Below, one piece after another: positions 9,308-16,709 of a stretch of DNA of 21,063 nt (position 1 is the stretch's first letter; each line of letters opens with the position of its first letter). The DNA is from JAIVJN01 sp036732565 (lineage in GTDB: Bacteria > Acidobacteriota > Vicinamibacteria > Vicinamibacterales > UBA2999). The notes beneath the pieces were generated by a model. That model searched no databases and was not told the origin of the DNA. It saw nothing but the letters and a program-made list of their open reading frames with translations. The DNA lies in the NCBI GenBank assembly GCA_036732565.1, contig DAINCF010000047.1:1-21063 (forward strand). The letters are read 5' to 3'. The position numbers and the translations under genes are program-made.

Positions 9308-9877
9308 ATGAATGTCTTGCACACATCGTTGAGACTGTTTGGCGGCAGCCTTCTCCTCGGCATGGCGACCGTGGCCGCGGCTCAGACGACACCGCCGGTG
9401 ATCCAGGGGCACACCGGGACGATCGCCCTCGAGGGCACCGTCGACCAGGAGTACGCGGGCGCTCACACCATCGTCGTGAAAACGGTAGAGGGCGTGAAGC
9501 ACCTGGTCCATCTGACGGGACACACGACCGTCCACGGCGCACAACGCGCGGCAGGCGAAGCGGCGTCCGGCCTCGAGGAAGGCAGCCGGGTGGTCGTGCA
9601 CTACGTTCCCGAGGGCGCCGAGATGACGGCCGTCGAAATCGATCGCGTGGGCACCGACGGCTTACACGTCACCGAAGGTCTGGTGACGCGGGTCGACAGA
9701 GGCGGCAAGAAGCTCCTGATTCGGCTTCAAGATGGATCGAACGAGACCCTGCACCTGACGGAGCGCGCCGCCAAGGACATCGGCCACGACGTGCACCGCA
9801 CCGACCGGGTTATTGTCTACTACACGGATGAAGCGGGGCGCCGAGTGGCGCACTTCTTCAAGCGCGCTGATAAGTGA
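9308..9877 (+). CDS. Secreted protein of unknown function with an internal duplication
   Basis: I do not recognise this 189-residue protein. It begins with a clear signal peptide (MNVLHTSLRLFGGSLLLGMA, cleavage probably after VAAAQ near residue 26), so it is likely periplasmic. The open frame extends 37 codons further upstream, but that part has no signal-like character, so the start at 9308 is preferred. The mature part seems to hold two related beta-rich units. In the first, GTVDQEYAGAHTIVVKT leads to SRVVVHYVPEGAEMTAVEI. In the second, GLVTRVDRGGKKLLIRL leads to DRVIVYYTDEAGRRVAHFF. The repeat suggests a small beta-barrel fold. His is frequent in the first half. It overlaps mobA by one base (TGATG), suggesting co-transcription, and diverges from the efflux operon. 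Confidence 0.82.
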   Translation: MNVLHTSLRLFGGSLLLGMATVAAAQTTPPVIQGHTGTIALEGTVDQEYAGAHTIVVKTVEGVKHLVHLTGHTTVHGAQRAAGEAASGLEEGSRVVVHYVPEGAEMTAVEIDRVGTDGLHVTEGLVTRVDRGGKKLLIRLQDGSNETLHLTERAAKDIGHDVHRTDRVIVYYTDEAGRRVAHFFKRADK

Positions 9878-10491
9878 TGGCATCGATCGACCACCCGGCC
9901 GGCGCGTCGGCGATCGTCCTCGCGGGCGGTCGAAGCTCGCGCATGGGCCAGCCCAAGGCCTTGCTTCGCTTCGACAACGAGCCGCTGATCGTTCACATCG
10001 TGACGGCCCTGCGATCGCTCTGTTCGGACATCGTGGTCGTCGGCGCGCCCGACCAGCCGTTGCCGCCGCTGGACGCGAGGGTCATTCACGATACCGTCGC
10101 CCATCAGGGGCCTGTGGGTGGGATCTATTACGGCCTCGCGGCCGTACGCGGCGACATCGCGTTCGTCGTGGCGTGCGATTCCGCGTTTCTGAGCCTCCCG
10201 CTCGTGGCCCATCTCTTCGATCGCATTTCCGATCACGACGTCGTCGTGCCGCACTGGGGCGGTCGACTACAACCGTTGCACGCGGTGTATCGAAAGGGCG
10301 TCGTGCCGGTCCTCGAACGGCGGTTGGCGCGCGGTGACCTCACGTTGATGCATCTGTTCGACAAGGTCCGAACATTGACCATCGATGAAGATGAGATTCG
10401 CCGCTTCGATCCGGATGGCGACAGCTTCTTCAACATGAACACCCCCGAGGATTACGCCACGGCGCTGAATCGGTGGAGCGGCGCGCGCTGA
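9877..10491 (+). CDS. mobA: Molybdenum cofactor guanylyltransferase (MobA-like)
   Basis: The enzyme transfers GMP from GTP to molybdopterin to make the guanine-dinucleotide form of the molybdenum cofactor, in the cytoplasm. The 204 residues open with the nucleotide-binding loop LAGGRSSRMGQPK (residues 15-27), then GPVGGIYYGL (79-86), a metal-binding Asp in VACDSAF (Asp101), QPLHAVYRK (132-140) and the closing NMNTPEDY (186-193). This pattern matches MobA. The related CTP-using MocA or a generic nucleotidyltransferase is less likely because of the FNMNTPEDY ending. The ATG start overlaps the previous stop by one base; an in-frame GTG one codon earlier is possible. It ends four bases before the convergent lipoprotein gene. 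No other cofactor gene is nearby. Confidence 0.9.
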   Translation: MASIDHPAGASAIVLAGGRSSRMGQPKALLRFDNEPLIVHIVTALRSLCSDIVVVGAPDQPLPPLDARVIHDTVAHQGPVGGIYYGLAAVRGDIAFVVACDSAFLSLPLVAHLFDRISDHDVVVPHWGGRLQPLHAVYRKGVVPVLERRLARGDLTLMHLFDKVRTLTIDEDEIRRFDPDGDSFFNMNTPEDYATALNRWSGAR

Positions 10492-10495
10492 GCGG

Positions 10496-11725
10496 TCACG
10501 GGTCGACGCGCTTCATCTCTTGCCACCGCTGATCCTGAAGCACGCTGCTGGGGTCGAACGTCGGGGCGTTGCTCAGAATATAGCTGCCGTCGCCCCGGCT
10601 CCAGGCCTGACCGTAGCCGCTGCTCAATTCGACGGTGCCGGACGCGTCCTTCCACGTCTCGACTTCTCGAATGGTCTGCACGAAGGTCCTGTGCTGTTGT
10701 TCCTGCGAGGCTTGTCGACTTTCCCAATCCCGCATCCGCTGGTCGCTCGCGTCACTCTGGGCCTTCGCGTAGGCGCGACTCTGTTCTCCCATCAGCCGGA
10801 TGGTGTCCATGCGCGCATTGTGCTCGGCGTTGCCGAGGGCGGTCAGGAACTGGTCCTTGGCCTGCTGCCAGATCGGGTTCGGGCGAAAGCTGGACTGCAC
10901 CATGCTGAACAGCTTCGTCGCCTCGTCGCGGCGCGCCGCCGGAAATCGCATCAGCACGCTGTAGAACACCGACGTGCTGGCCATCGTCGTCACCCGGCCG
11001 CTGAGCAGGTCGGGTTTCCGCATCAGGATGGTCGTGACGCCGACGTGCAGGATGCCCTCGTTGCCGTCGGGCCACGTCACGGTGCCGAAGGCCATCGTGC
11101 TGGTTTGCTGCGTGTTGTTGCCGAACTGGCGCGAGGTGGCGTTCGCCTGCGCGTCGATCTGTTGCAGAAATGACAGGCGGTTCTCGTCCGCCCGGATGCT
11201 GGACGCTTGCGCGTGCAGATCCTGCTGAGCGAAGCCGTCGATGTACTGCGCCGCGTCAAACGGCTGATTGATCCGACATCCGCCGCGCTGGGCGCCGGCC
11301 TGCATCGCCTGCAGCATCATCGGCTCGTCGGTCCACGTGAAGGTGCGCGAAGGCATCGCTTCGTACTGGATCGCGCCATCGGGCGAGCTGGCCTTGACGT
11401 AGTTGCTGACGACGTCGCCGCGGCACTCCTGCACGCCGCGCCACTGCACCCCGCCTTCGATGGTCCATCCCTTGGGGAACAGCATGCTGAACGCCTCGAC
11501 CGGGCGGTCGAAGCGCGTCTGGTCCAGGAAGCGGTGCCGCACGAACACCGTGTAGTCTTTGCCCTCCACGAAGGTGGAGGGCGTGGCCGTTTCGCGAGCC
11601 GCTCTGCCGGGTTCCGCGGGCTCGCGCGCAGCCGACGCCTCGGAAGACGAGACGGGCCGTGCCCCGTTGTCACAACCGGCGCACATGAAGGCGAGGCAGG
11701 CGAAAAGTGCAGGCAATGAGCGCAT
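10496..11725 (-). CDS. Lipoprotein of unknown function
   Basis: A 409-residue protein that I cannot assign to a named family. The N-terminus is a lipoprotein signal ending in FMCAGC (Cys18), followed by a Ser/Ala/Glu-rich linker to about residue 52. A globular part of about 55-280 contains four scattered aromatic motifs (WTIEGGVQW, FTWTDEPMM) and a Cys pair at 101 and 150 that could form a disulfide. Residues about 285-355 are polar and Gln-rich, probably helical. The end (about 355-392) reads VETWKD, VELSSGYGQAWSRGDGSY, then LSNAPTFDP, a pattern I have seen at the end of several uncharacterised bacterial proteins. GAGGGA lies about 9 bases before the ATG. The gene downstream of the aminotransferase may share its transcript (88-base gap). 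Confidence 0.85.
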   Translation of the reverse strand: MRSLPALFACLAFMCAGCDNGARPVSSSEASAAREPAEPGRAARETATPSTFVEGKDYTVFVRHRFLDQTRFDRPVEAFSMLFPKGWTIEGGVQWRGVQECRGDVVSNYVKASSPDGAIQYEAMPSRTFTWTDEPMMLQAMQAGAQRGGCRINQPFDAAQYIDGFAQQDLHAQASSIRADENRLSFLQQIDAQANATSRQFGNNTQQTSTMAFGTVTWPDGNEGILHVGVTTILMRKPDLLSGRVTTMASTSVFYSVLMRFPAARRDEATKLFSMVQSSFRPNPIWQQAKDQFLTALGNAEHNARMDTIRLMGEQSRAYAKAQSDASDQRMRDWESRQASQEQQHRTFVQTIREVETWKDASGTVELSSGYGQAWSRGDGSYILSNAPTFDPSSVLQDQRWQEMKRVDP

Positions 11726-11813
11726 TGGGATGTCCCTCGGACACAGGCCAGGGCATCAGCGTCCCCAGGCTCACCCACATAAGCGGAAAGGAGGAGCGTC
11801 GAGGCTCACGGTC

Positions 11814-13094
11814 TCAGGTGGCCAGCTGCCGAATCGCGGTGACCAGGCGATCCAGATCCTGTTCCGTGTTGTAGAACGTCGGCGTGACGCGGACGGCGTC
11901 GCCCTTGGCGATGCCCTTTCGAGCCACCGTGAGAATGCGAAATCGATCGAACAGTTGCTTCTGGACGTCCTGCGCCGCCACTCCGGCGATCCGGAAGGAC
12001 GTTACTCCCGCACACAGCGCGGGATCGTCAGGCGTCAGGATCTCGACGCGGGGGCCGCGGACGCGCTCAACCCAATAGTCCCGCATGTAGCGCATGCGCG
12101 CCGCCTTCAGTGCCACCCCGCCGATACGGCGTTGAAACGCGAGCGCGTCGGGAACCGATAGCCAGCTGGCGAAGTTCGTGGTCCCTGGGAACACGCGCGA
12201 TCGAATGTCGGTGGCGGCCTCGTTGCCCATGTGCGGCGCGATGTCGTCCAGCCGGCTCCCTTTGATGTAGAGACAGCCCGTGCCCAACGGTGCGCCCACC
12301 CATTTGTGCAGGCTGAAGCCGGCGAAATCGGCTTCGGTCTCGGCGATGCGGTAGTCGACATGTCCGATGGTCTGCGTGGCGTCGAGAATGACGTCGACCC
12401 CTCGTGCCTTCGCGAGACGGACGATGTCGGCGGCTGGCGTGACCAGGCCGGTGCGATTCGACAGGTGTGTCACGAGCAGCAGCTTCGCCCGCGGCGTGGC
12501 GCGCAACACGCGCTCGTAGGCGCCAAGGATGCTGTCACGCGACGCCGGCTCCGGAATGTCGACGGTGACGACGGTGGCGCCGCGCCGTTCGACCAGCGAA
12601 CGCATGGCGAGCTGCATCGCGTCGTAGTCCAGGTCCGCGTAGATCACCGCATCCCCCGGCGCGAGCCGACGGTAGTTGACGATCAGGTTCTGCAGGGCCT
12701 CGGTCCCGCTCCGCGTCGGCGCGACCTCCCCGATCGCGCATCCCAGCAGCTCGGCGACGTGCGCGCGCACCTGTTCCGACTCCGCTGAGTACAACTGCGA
12801 CGACACGGAGTCGCGAATGTAGGTGACGTTCACGCGGTTCACGAAGCGCAGCCGATCGAGGTAGGCGGCTTCGACGGAGCGAGCCATCACGCCCCAGTAG
12901 GCGTTCTCGAGATTGGTGACGCCGCGGTCGACGTCATAGAGGTCGCTCACGCGCGACCAGTAGTCGGCGCGTCTCGCCACGTCCGCCGGCGTGCCATGAG
13001 GCATCGGTGGCAGGTCCGGACCCTGCGCCGTCACACCAGGCATGAGTGCGGCGGTCCCGCAAGCCGCGGCAGCAAGAAACTGTCGACGTCGCAT
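11814..13094 (-). CDS. Tat-exported PLP-dependent class V aminotransferase-like enzyme
   Basis: A fold-type I PLP enzyme of the class V / isopenicillin N epimerase-like group, 426 residues. The N-terminus MRRRQFLAAAACGTAALMPG is a twin-arginine signal, so the folded enzyme with cofactor is probably exported. Visible motifs are SGTEAL (129-134, phosphate loop), VILDATQTIGH (235-245, with Asp238 that contacts the pyridine nitrogen), and SLHKWVGAPLGTG (261-273) with the Schiff-base Lys264. The frame is open 26 codons further up, but the start at 13094 is preferred because a GGAGG lies just before it and the Tat signal starts there. Tat-exported class V enzymes are rare; PvdN of pseudomonads, which modifies pyoverdine, is the known case. 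No siderophore genes are near. The substrate is unknown. Confidence 0.9.
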   Translation of the reverse strand: MRRRQFLAAAACGTAALMPGVTAQGPDLPPMPHGTPADVARRADYWSRVSDLYDVDRGVTNLENAYWGVMARSVEAAYLDRLRFVNRVNVTYIRDSVSSQLYSAESEQVRAHVAELLGCAIGEVAPTRSGTEALQNLIVNYRRLAPGDAVIYADLDYDAMQLAMRSLVERRGATVVTVDIPEPASRDSILGAYERVLRATPRAKLLLVTHLSNRTGLVTPAADIVRLAKARGVDVILDATQTIGHVDYRIAETEADFAGFSLHKWVGAPLGTGCLYIKGSRLDDIAPHMGNEAATDIRSRVFPGTTNFASWLSVPDALAFQRRIGGVALKAARMRYMRDYWVERVRGPRVEILTPDDPALCAGVTSFRIAGVAAQDVQKQLFDRFRILTVARKGIAKGDAVRVTPTFYNTEQDLDRLVTAIRQLAT

Positions 13095-13186
13095 AGCGCC
13101 TCCATGGAGACAACGGCGAGACATTTCGGCCGTCGGCCCCGTATTGATACCGTGCTTCGACCGCCAAGGCAATCAGTCCCCGAGGC

Positions 13187-13203
13187 TGCGTCAACATGTC
13201 GCA
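13187..13203. promoter_or_regulatory. Candidate RegA/PrrA-type operator, upstream copy
   Basis: TGCGTCAACATGTCGCA. It fits GCGNC-N5-GNCGC, the inverted-repeat pattern described for RegA/PrrA response regulators. It is the same as the second copy at 15 of 17 positions and has the same orientation. It lies between the divergent aminotransferase gene and the operon that ends with regB-regA. The assignment is inference. Confidence 0.5.
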
Positions 13204-13220
13204 GGTCTCGATCCACGGCT

Positions 13221-13237
13221 TGCGACAACGTGTCGCA
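13221..13237. promoter_or_regulatory. Candidate RegA/PrrA-type operator, downstream copy
   Basis: TGCGACAACGTGTCGCA, a perfect 7-base inverted repeat (TGCGACA / TGTCGCA) around a 3-base centre. It begins 34 bases after the first copy, leaving a 17-base spacer, and ends 38 bases before the operon's first usable start at 13276. It may be bound by the RegA-like regulator encoded at the end of the operon. Confidence 0.55.
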
Positions 13238-13275
13238 GATGACGTATCGCGCCATCGATGCACAATCGGGCGACC

Positions 13276-13998
13276 ATGCTTCGCTGCATCTCGCTCCCGT
13301 CTGCGGCCATCGCGGTCGTCAGCCTCTCGGCATGTGGCGCCTCGTACCCATTGCAGCCCGCGGGCGAGGAGTGGCCACGCGAGGCCACGGTTGCGGCGCG
13401 CCACGTCGTGTCGGCGCGCACCGGCGAGGTGGCGAATCTCGAGCTGAGAGTCGTCGACGAAGACGTGTTGCTGTCCTGGACAGATCGTCAGGGTTCGGGC
13501 GCCGCCGCGAGCACGGACGGCGGTCGGACGCTCGCAGGCTCCGCGCCGACGGCGGCGATCGGCAACGCGAGGGTCACCACCGAGGCTGAGCTGCCCGTAA
13601 CCCGCCTCCGTGAGCACACCTGGCTCGTAACCCCGGGCGCGCACGCGTTCTTCGACGTGACGTGGACCGCTGAAATCCCTGACGTCGCCAATCGACCGGT
13701 CGCCATTCAGGAATTCTGTGGACTGGTCACCGTCGTAGCGTTGGAGCGGTCGCGCAGCGACCAGCGGCTCGTGCTGCGTCGGTATCTGCCGCCGCGCCGG
13801 CACGGGACCCAGCGGGCGCAGCCCATTGGATTGCCTATCGCAGTCGGGAGCGTGCACCCGCGGGAGAACATGGTGATTGCGGCGGCGCTGGTCGAATCTG
13901 CGCTTCTGGCCTGGGCAGACGCGGACGCCGTGAACCTGGTGCGCGTCGAGCTCCCCGACGTGCTGTGTGCAGGCATGGCGCCCCGTCCGAGATCATGA
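13276..13998 (+). CDS. Lipoprotein with one BNR/Asp-box-like motif, function unknown
   Basis: First gene of the six-gene redox/copper operon, 240 residues. The signal peptide ends in VVSLSAC (Cys20), so it should be membrane-anchored on the outside of the cytoplasm. An earlier ATG at 13258 is possible; 13276 gives a signal of normal length. Residues about 55-90 (VVDEDVLLSWTD, then ASTDGGRTL) look like one blade of a BNR/Asp-box beta-propeller, whose consensus is S-x-D-x-G-x-T. The remaining 150 residues show beta-rich text but no further clear Asp-box, so this would be only a partial propeller. The stop overlaps the cytochrome gene start in an ATGA (13995-13998), which supports it being a real gene. 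I cannot name a family. Confidence 0.75.
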   Translation: MLRCISLPSAAIAVVSLSACGASYPLQPAGEEWPREATVAARHVVSARTGEVANLELRVVDEDVLLSWTDRQGSGAAASTDGGRTLAGSAPTAAIGNARVTTEAELPVTRLREHTWLVTPGAHAFFDVTWTAEIPDVANRPVAIQEFCGLVTVVALERSRSDQRLVLRRYLPPRRHGTQRAQPIGLPIAVGSVHPRENMVIAAALVESALLAWADADAVNLVRVELPDVLCAGMAPRPRS

Positions 13999-14423
13999 TC
14001 CCTCACCGCCGCTGGACCGGGCGCTGGTGTGCTTTCACTGCGATGGTGCTCGGCCCGGCGATTTCGTGTGGCCCGGCGCCTGGTCCGACGATCAGGGAGT
14101 TCGGGCCCGCCGAGGTCGCGAGGGGCAGGGTCTTCTACGACACCAACGGCTGCGCCGCGTGCCACGGTCGCGACGGTCGGGGCGACGGCCAGCTCGCCGC
14201 GACGCTGACGCCCCCGCCGCGAGACTTCAGGCGGGCGGACGCGTTCAAGCGCCCGCGGACGATCGCCGCCGTGGCTGATGCAATCGCCCGCGGCATCCCG
14301 GCCCTCCCGAAGCCGATGCCGGCGTTTCCTCATCTCGATCTCGAGACCCGGCAACTGATGGCGGCCTACGTGCTCTCGATCGGCGGCACATCCCGGATAA
14401 CTGCACCACTGGAGGAACCGTGA
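13995..14423 (+). CDS. Cytochrome c lipoprotein, single haem (class I)
   Basis: A 142-residue c-type cytochrome with one haem site, CAACH (residues 53-57), and a likely axial Met in KPMPAF (Met108). The N-terminus has a signal ending in AISC (Cys25), so it may be a lipoprotein; other cleavage is possible. The segment GRVFYDTNGCAACHGRDGRG is the usual class I haem loop, and the C-terminal helix is RQLMAAYVLSIGG. It probably carries electrons in the periplasm, for example to a terminal oxidase, though none is in the window. The start at 13995 is chosen for its 4-base ATGA overlap with the gene before. Ten more codons could be read upstream. The stop overlaps the GTG start of the next gene. Confidence 0.92.
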   Translation: MIPHRRWTGRWCAFTAMVLGPAISCGPAPGPTIREFGPAEVARGRVFYDTNGCAACHGRDGRGDGQLAATLTPPPRDFRRADAFKRPRTIAAVADAIARGIPALPKPMPAFPHLDLETRQLMAAYVLSIGGTSRITAPLEEP

Positions 14424-14863
14424 TTCTGGCTCGAACGCTGACGACGAGCGCTTTCCTCGCGTCGATCGCCTCACTCGCGGGAGCCCAACCTCCCTTGATG
14501 GCCACAGACGCCTGGGCGCGACAACCCGCACCCTCGCGTGACGTGACCGCCGTCTATGTCACGCTCACCAGCACGTCCGCAGAGCCCGCGCGAATCATTT
14601 CCGCCGAGAGTCCATTGGCCAAGACGCTCGAGCTCCATGAGATGACGATGGACGGCGCCATGATGCGGATGCGTCGGATCGACGAGATCGTCGTACCGGC
14701 GAAGGGTCGCGTGGCGCTGGAACCGGGAGGGCTACACCTGATGCTGTTCGGCCTCACGCGATCGCTAAAAGCCGGCGAACGGTTTCCCCTGACGTTGAAG
14801 CTCTCGACAGGCGCCACCATCGTACTGGACGTCGTCGTCCGCGGTCCGGAGTCACTCCGATGA
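14420..14863 (+). CDS. PCuAC-family periplasmic copper chaperone
   Basis: A secreted Cu(I) carrier of 147 residues that delivers copper to the CuA site of cytochrome oxidase, often together with a SCO1 protein. The signal peptide is residues 1-22 (cleavage near GAQ). The metal motif is complete: His73, ten residues, Met84, twenty-one residues, His106-x-Met108, precisely the H-X10-M-X21-H-X-M consensus of the family. The start is a GTG with GGAGG a few bases before it, and it overlaps the cytochrome stop (14420-14423). The stop overlaps the SCO1 start. The gene order cytochrome c, PCuAC, SCO1 suggests that all three serve the same oxidase assembly pathway. Confidence 0.95.
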   Translation: MILARTLTTSAFLASIASLAGAQPPLMATDAWARQPAPSRDVTAVYVTLTSTSAEPARIISAESPLAKTLELHEMTMDGAMMRMRRIDEIVVPAKGRVALEPGGLHLMLFGLTRSLKAGERFPLTLKLSTGATIVLDVVVRGPESLR

Positions 14864-15414
14864 GTCGCGGGAGGCGGCTCCTGTTGTGGGCAGTCGTGTG
14901 CGTCTTCGCTGGGTGCGCGCCCGAACCACCCGTGCTCACGCTCGGCGGCGACTTCAACCTGATCGATCACGAAGGGCGGCCCTTCCAGCTCTCGTCTCAA
15001 CGTGGCAAGGTCGTCCTGGTCTTCTTCGGCTATACCTTCTGTCCAGACGTCTGTCCGACGACGCTCTCCAAGCTGAGCGCGGTGGCTGACAAGCTCGGGG
15101 CCGATCGCGATCGCGTGACCACACTCTACGTCACGGTCGACCCGCAGCGGGATACACCCGCGGTGATGCGCGAGCACCTCTCGATGTTCGGCGTGCACGC
15201 CGTGGGCTTGACCGGCGCGGACAGCGACATCGCGCGCGTGGCCAGCCAGTTTGGCGCGGCGTACGAGGTCGAGCCAACAGACTCCGAAGCCAAGTACACC
15301 GTTGCCCACACGACCACGCTTTACGTGCTGGATCGCGACGGCCGCACGCGGCTGCTCCTCCCCTATGCGGCTACCGTGGACGAGGTCGTGGCCGGTGTCC
15401 GCCGTTTGCTGTGA
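14860..15414 (+). CDS. SCO1/SenC/PrrC-family copper chaperone (thioredoxin fold lipoprotein)
   Basis: A 184-residue thioredoxin-fold protein for insertion of copper into cytochrome oxidase. The lipobox is VFAGC (Cys19). The copper site is complete: CPDVC at 61-65 and the distal His150 in TVAHTTTLYVLD. The segments GKVVLVFFGYTFCPDVCP and VTVDPQRDTP are standard for the family. It is fused by 4-base overlaps to PCuAC before and to the histidine kinase after. In Rhodobacter the SCO1 homologue PrrC/SenC also lies beside the PrrB/PrrA (RegB/RegA) genes, so the synteny is familiar and supports the identification of the two next genes. Confidence 0.96.
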   Translation: MSRGRRLLLWAVVCVFAGCAPEPPVLTLGGDFNLIDHEGRPFQLSSQRGKVVLVFFGYTFCPDVCPTTLSKLSAVADKLGADRDRVTTLYVTVDPQRDTPAVMREHLSMFGVHAVGLTGADSDIARVASQFGAAYEVEPTDSEAKYTVAHTTTLYVLDRDGRTRLLLPYAATVDEVVAGVRRLL

Positions 15415-16709
15415 CGCGGAGCGCCGTCGGTCATACACTGCTCGATGTGACGAGCCCGGTCATCACGGGTCAGTGGCTCGTGCGCTTTCGCTGGGCGATG
15501 GTGCTCGGCGCCGCATGCGCGCTCGCCGTTGCGTGGATGGCCCTCGACCTCCGGTTCCCGCTTGCGATTGTCTCGGTCACGCTCGGGGCGCAGCTCCTCA
15601 GCAACGTGTGGTTGGCCACCCGCGTGCGCGACAGCGCCGGCGCACGCGAAGGGACGCTTGGGGCGATCGTGCTCCTGGATGTCATGTTGCTCACGGTGCT
15701 GATGCTGACGACGGGCGGGCCGTCCAACCCCTTCACCATCGGATATCTCGTCTACATCACGCTGGCCGCGGTCATCCTGCGCGCCCGATGGACGCTGGCC
15801 GTCACGGCCGCCTGCATGGCCGGTTATGGCTCGCTGTTCGTGACCGCCCTCAGGGCGCCCTTCGATCCGCACGCAACGCACGCCGCCATGCAGCCTGGTA
15901 TGGGCCACCAGATCGGCATGTGGGTCGCCTTCCTCGTCGCCGCAGCGCTCACGGCGACGTTCGTGACCAGAATCCGATTGGCGCTGGAGATGCGCGAGCT
16001 GGCCCTGCAGGACGCCAGACGGCAGGCGGCGCGGCAAGAGCGGCTGGCCTCGTTGACGACGCTGGCCGCCGGCGCCGCACACGAGCTCGCCACGCCGCTT
16101 GGGACGATCGCAACGGCCGCCGTCGAGCTCGAGCTCGCCCTCTCGTCAGGGGGATATCCAGGCGCGATTGCAGAGGATGCTCGCCTCGTTCGTCGTCAGG
16201 TGGAGCGCTGCCGTGAGATTCTCGATCAGATGAGCGGACGTGCCGATCGGTCGGCGGCACAGGAGGCCCGGTGTCTCGCGGTGGCGGCGATCGTCGAGCA
16301 GGCGCTGGCCGGGATCGCACCGGCCGAGCGAGATCGCGTGAGCCTGGTCATCCCGGGCGAGCTGCCGGCCGTACGGTTGCCGCTCGAAGCGTCCGCGCGT
16401 GTGCTGCGATCGTTGATCAAGAATGCGTTGCTGGCCTCGACCGATGGTCAGCGCGTATCGGTGTCGGCAGCGCGACACGATTCGATGATCGGCGTACGCG
16501 TGCGGGATGAAGGCGTTGGCATGACCCCGGAGACCCTGTCTCGCGCCGGCGAGCCTTTCTACACGACGCGACCCGCCGGCGCAGGCTTCGGACTGGGCCT
16601 GTTCCTGGTCCGCACGTTCGCAGACCAATGGGGCGGTCGTTTCGAGCTCACGTCGACCGCGGGGGCCGGGACGACGGCTACGCTCCATCTTCCCATCGAG
16701 GGGGCATGA
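15411..16709 (+). CDS. regB: RegB/PrrB-like redox-sensing histidine kinase
   Basis: A 432-residue sensor kinase. Roughly residues 25-190 hold about six membrane helices. They include TGGPSNPFTIGY (102-112), which matches the GGxxNPF quinone-binding motif of RegB. The H-box is GAAHELATPLGTI with the phosphorylated His224, close to the RegB signature. Cys267 in RQVERCREIL stands 43 residues on, near the spacing of the redox-active Cys265 from His225 in Rhodobacter RegB. The ATPase part has Asn338 (N-box), DEGVGM (366-371) and GFGLGLFL (392-399). The start is a GTG overlapping the SCO1 stop; another GTG at 15447 is possible. It should phosphorylate the RegA-like protein encoded next. Confidence 0.93.
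   Translation: MTRSAVGHTLLDVTSPVITGQWLVRFRWAMVLGAACALAVAWMALDLRFPLAIVSVTLGAQLLSNVWLATRVRDSAGAREGTLGAIVLLDVMLLTVLMLTTGGPSNPFTIGYLVYITLAAVILRARWTLAVTAACMAGYGSLFVTALRAPFDPHATHAAMQPGMGHQIGMWVAFLVAAALTATFVTRIRLALEMRELALQDARRQAARQERLASLTTLAAGAAHELATPLGTIATAAVELELALSSGGYPGAIAEDARLVRRQVERCREILDQMSGRADRSAAQEARCLAVAAIVEQALAGIAPAERDRVSLVIPGELPAVRLPLEASARVLRSLIKNALLASTDGQRVSVSAARHDSMIGVRVRDEGVGMTPETLSRAGEPFYTTRPAGAGFGLGLFLVRTFADQWGGRFELTSTAGAGTTATLHLPIEGA

Noticed and set aside
13144..13173. TTGATA as a possible -35 element of the redox operon
   Set aside because: No convincing -10 lies 16-18 bases further on, and promoters in this lineage cannot be predicted reliably from the E. coli consensus.
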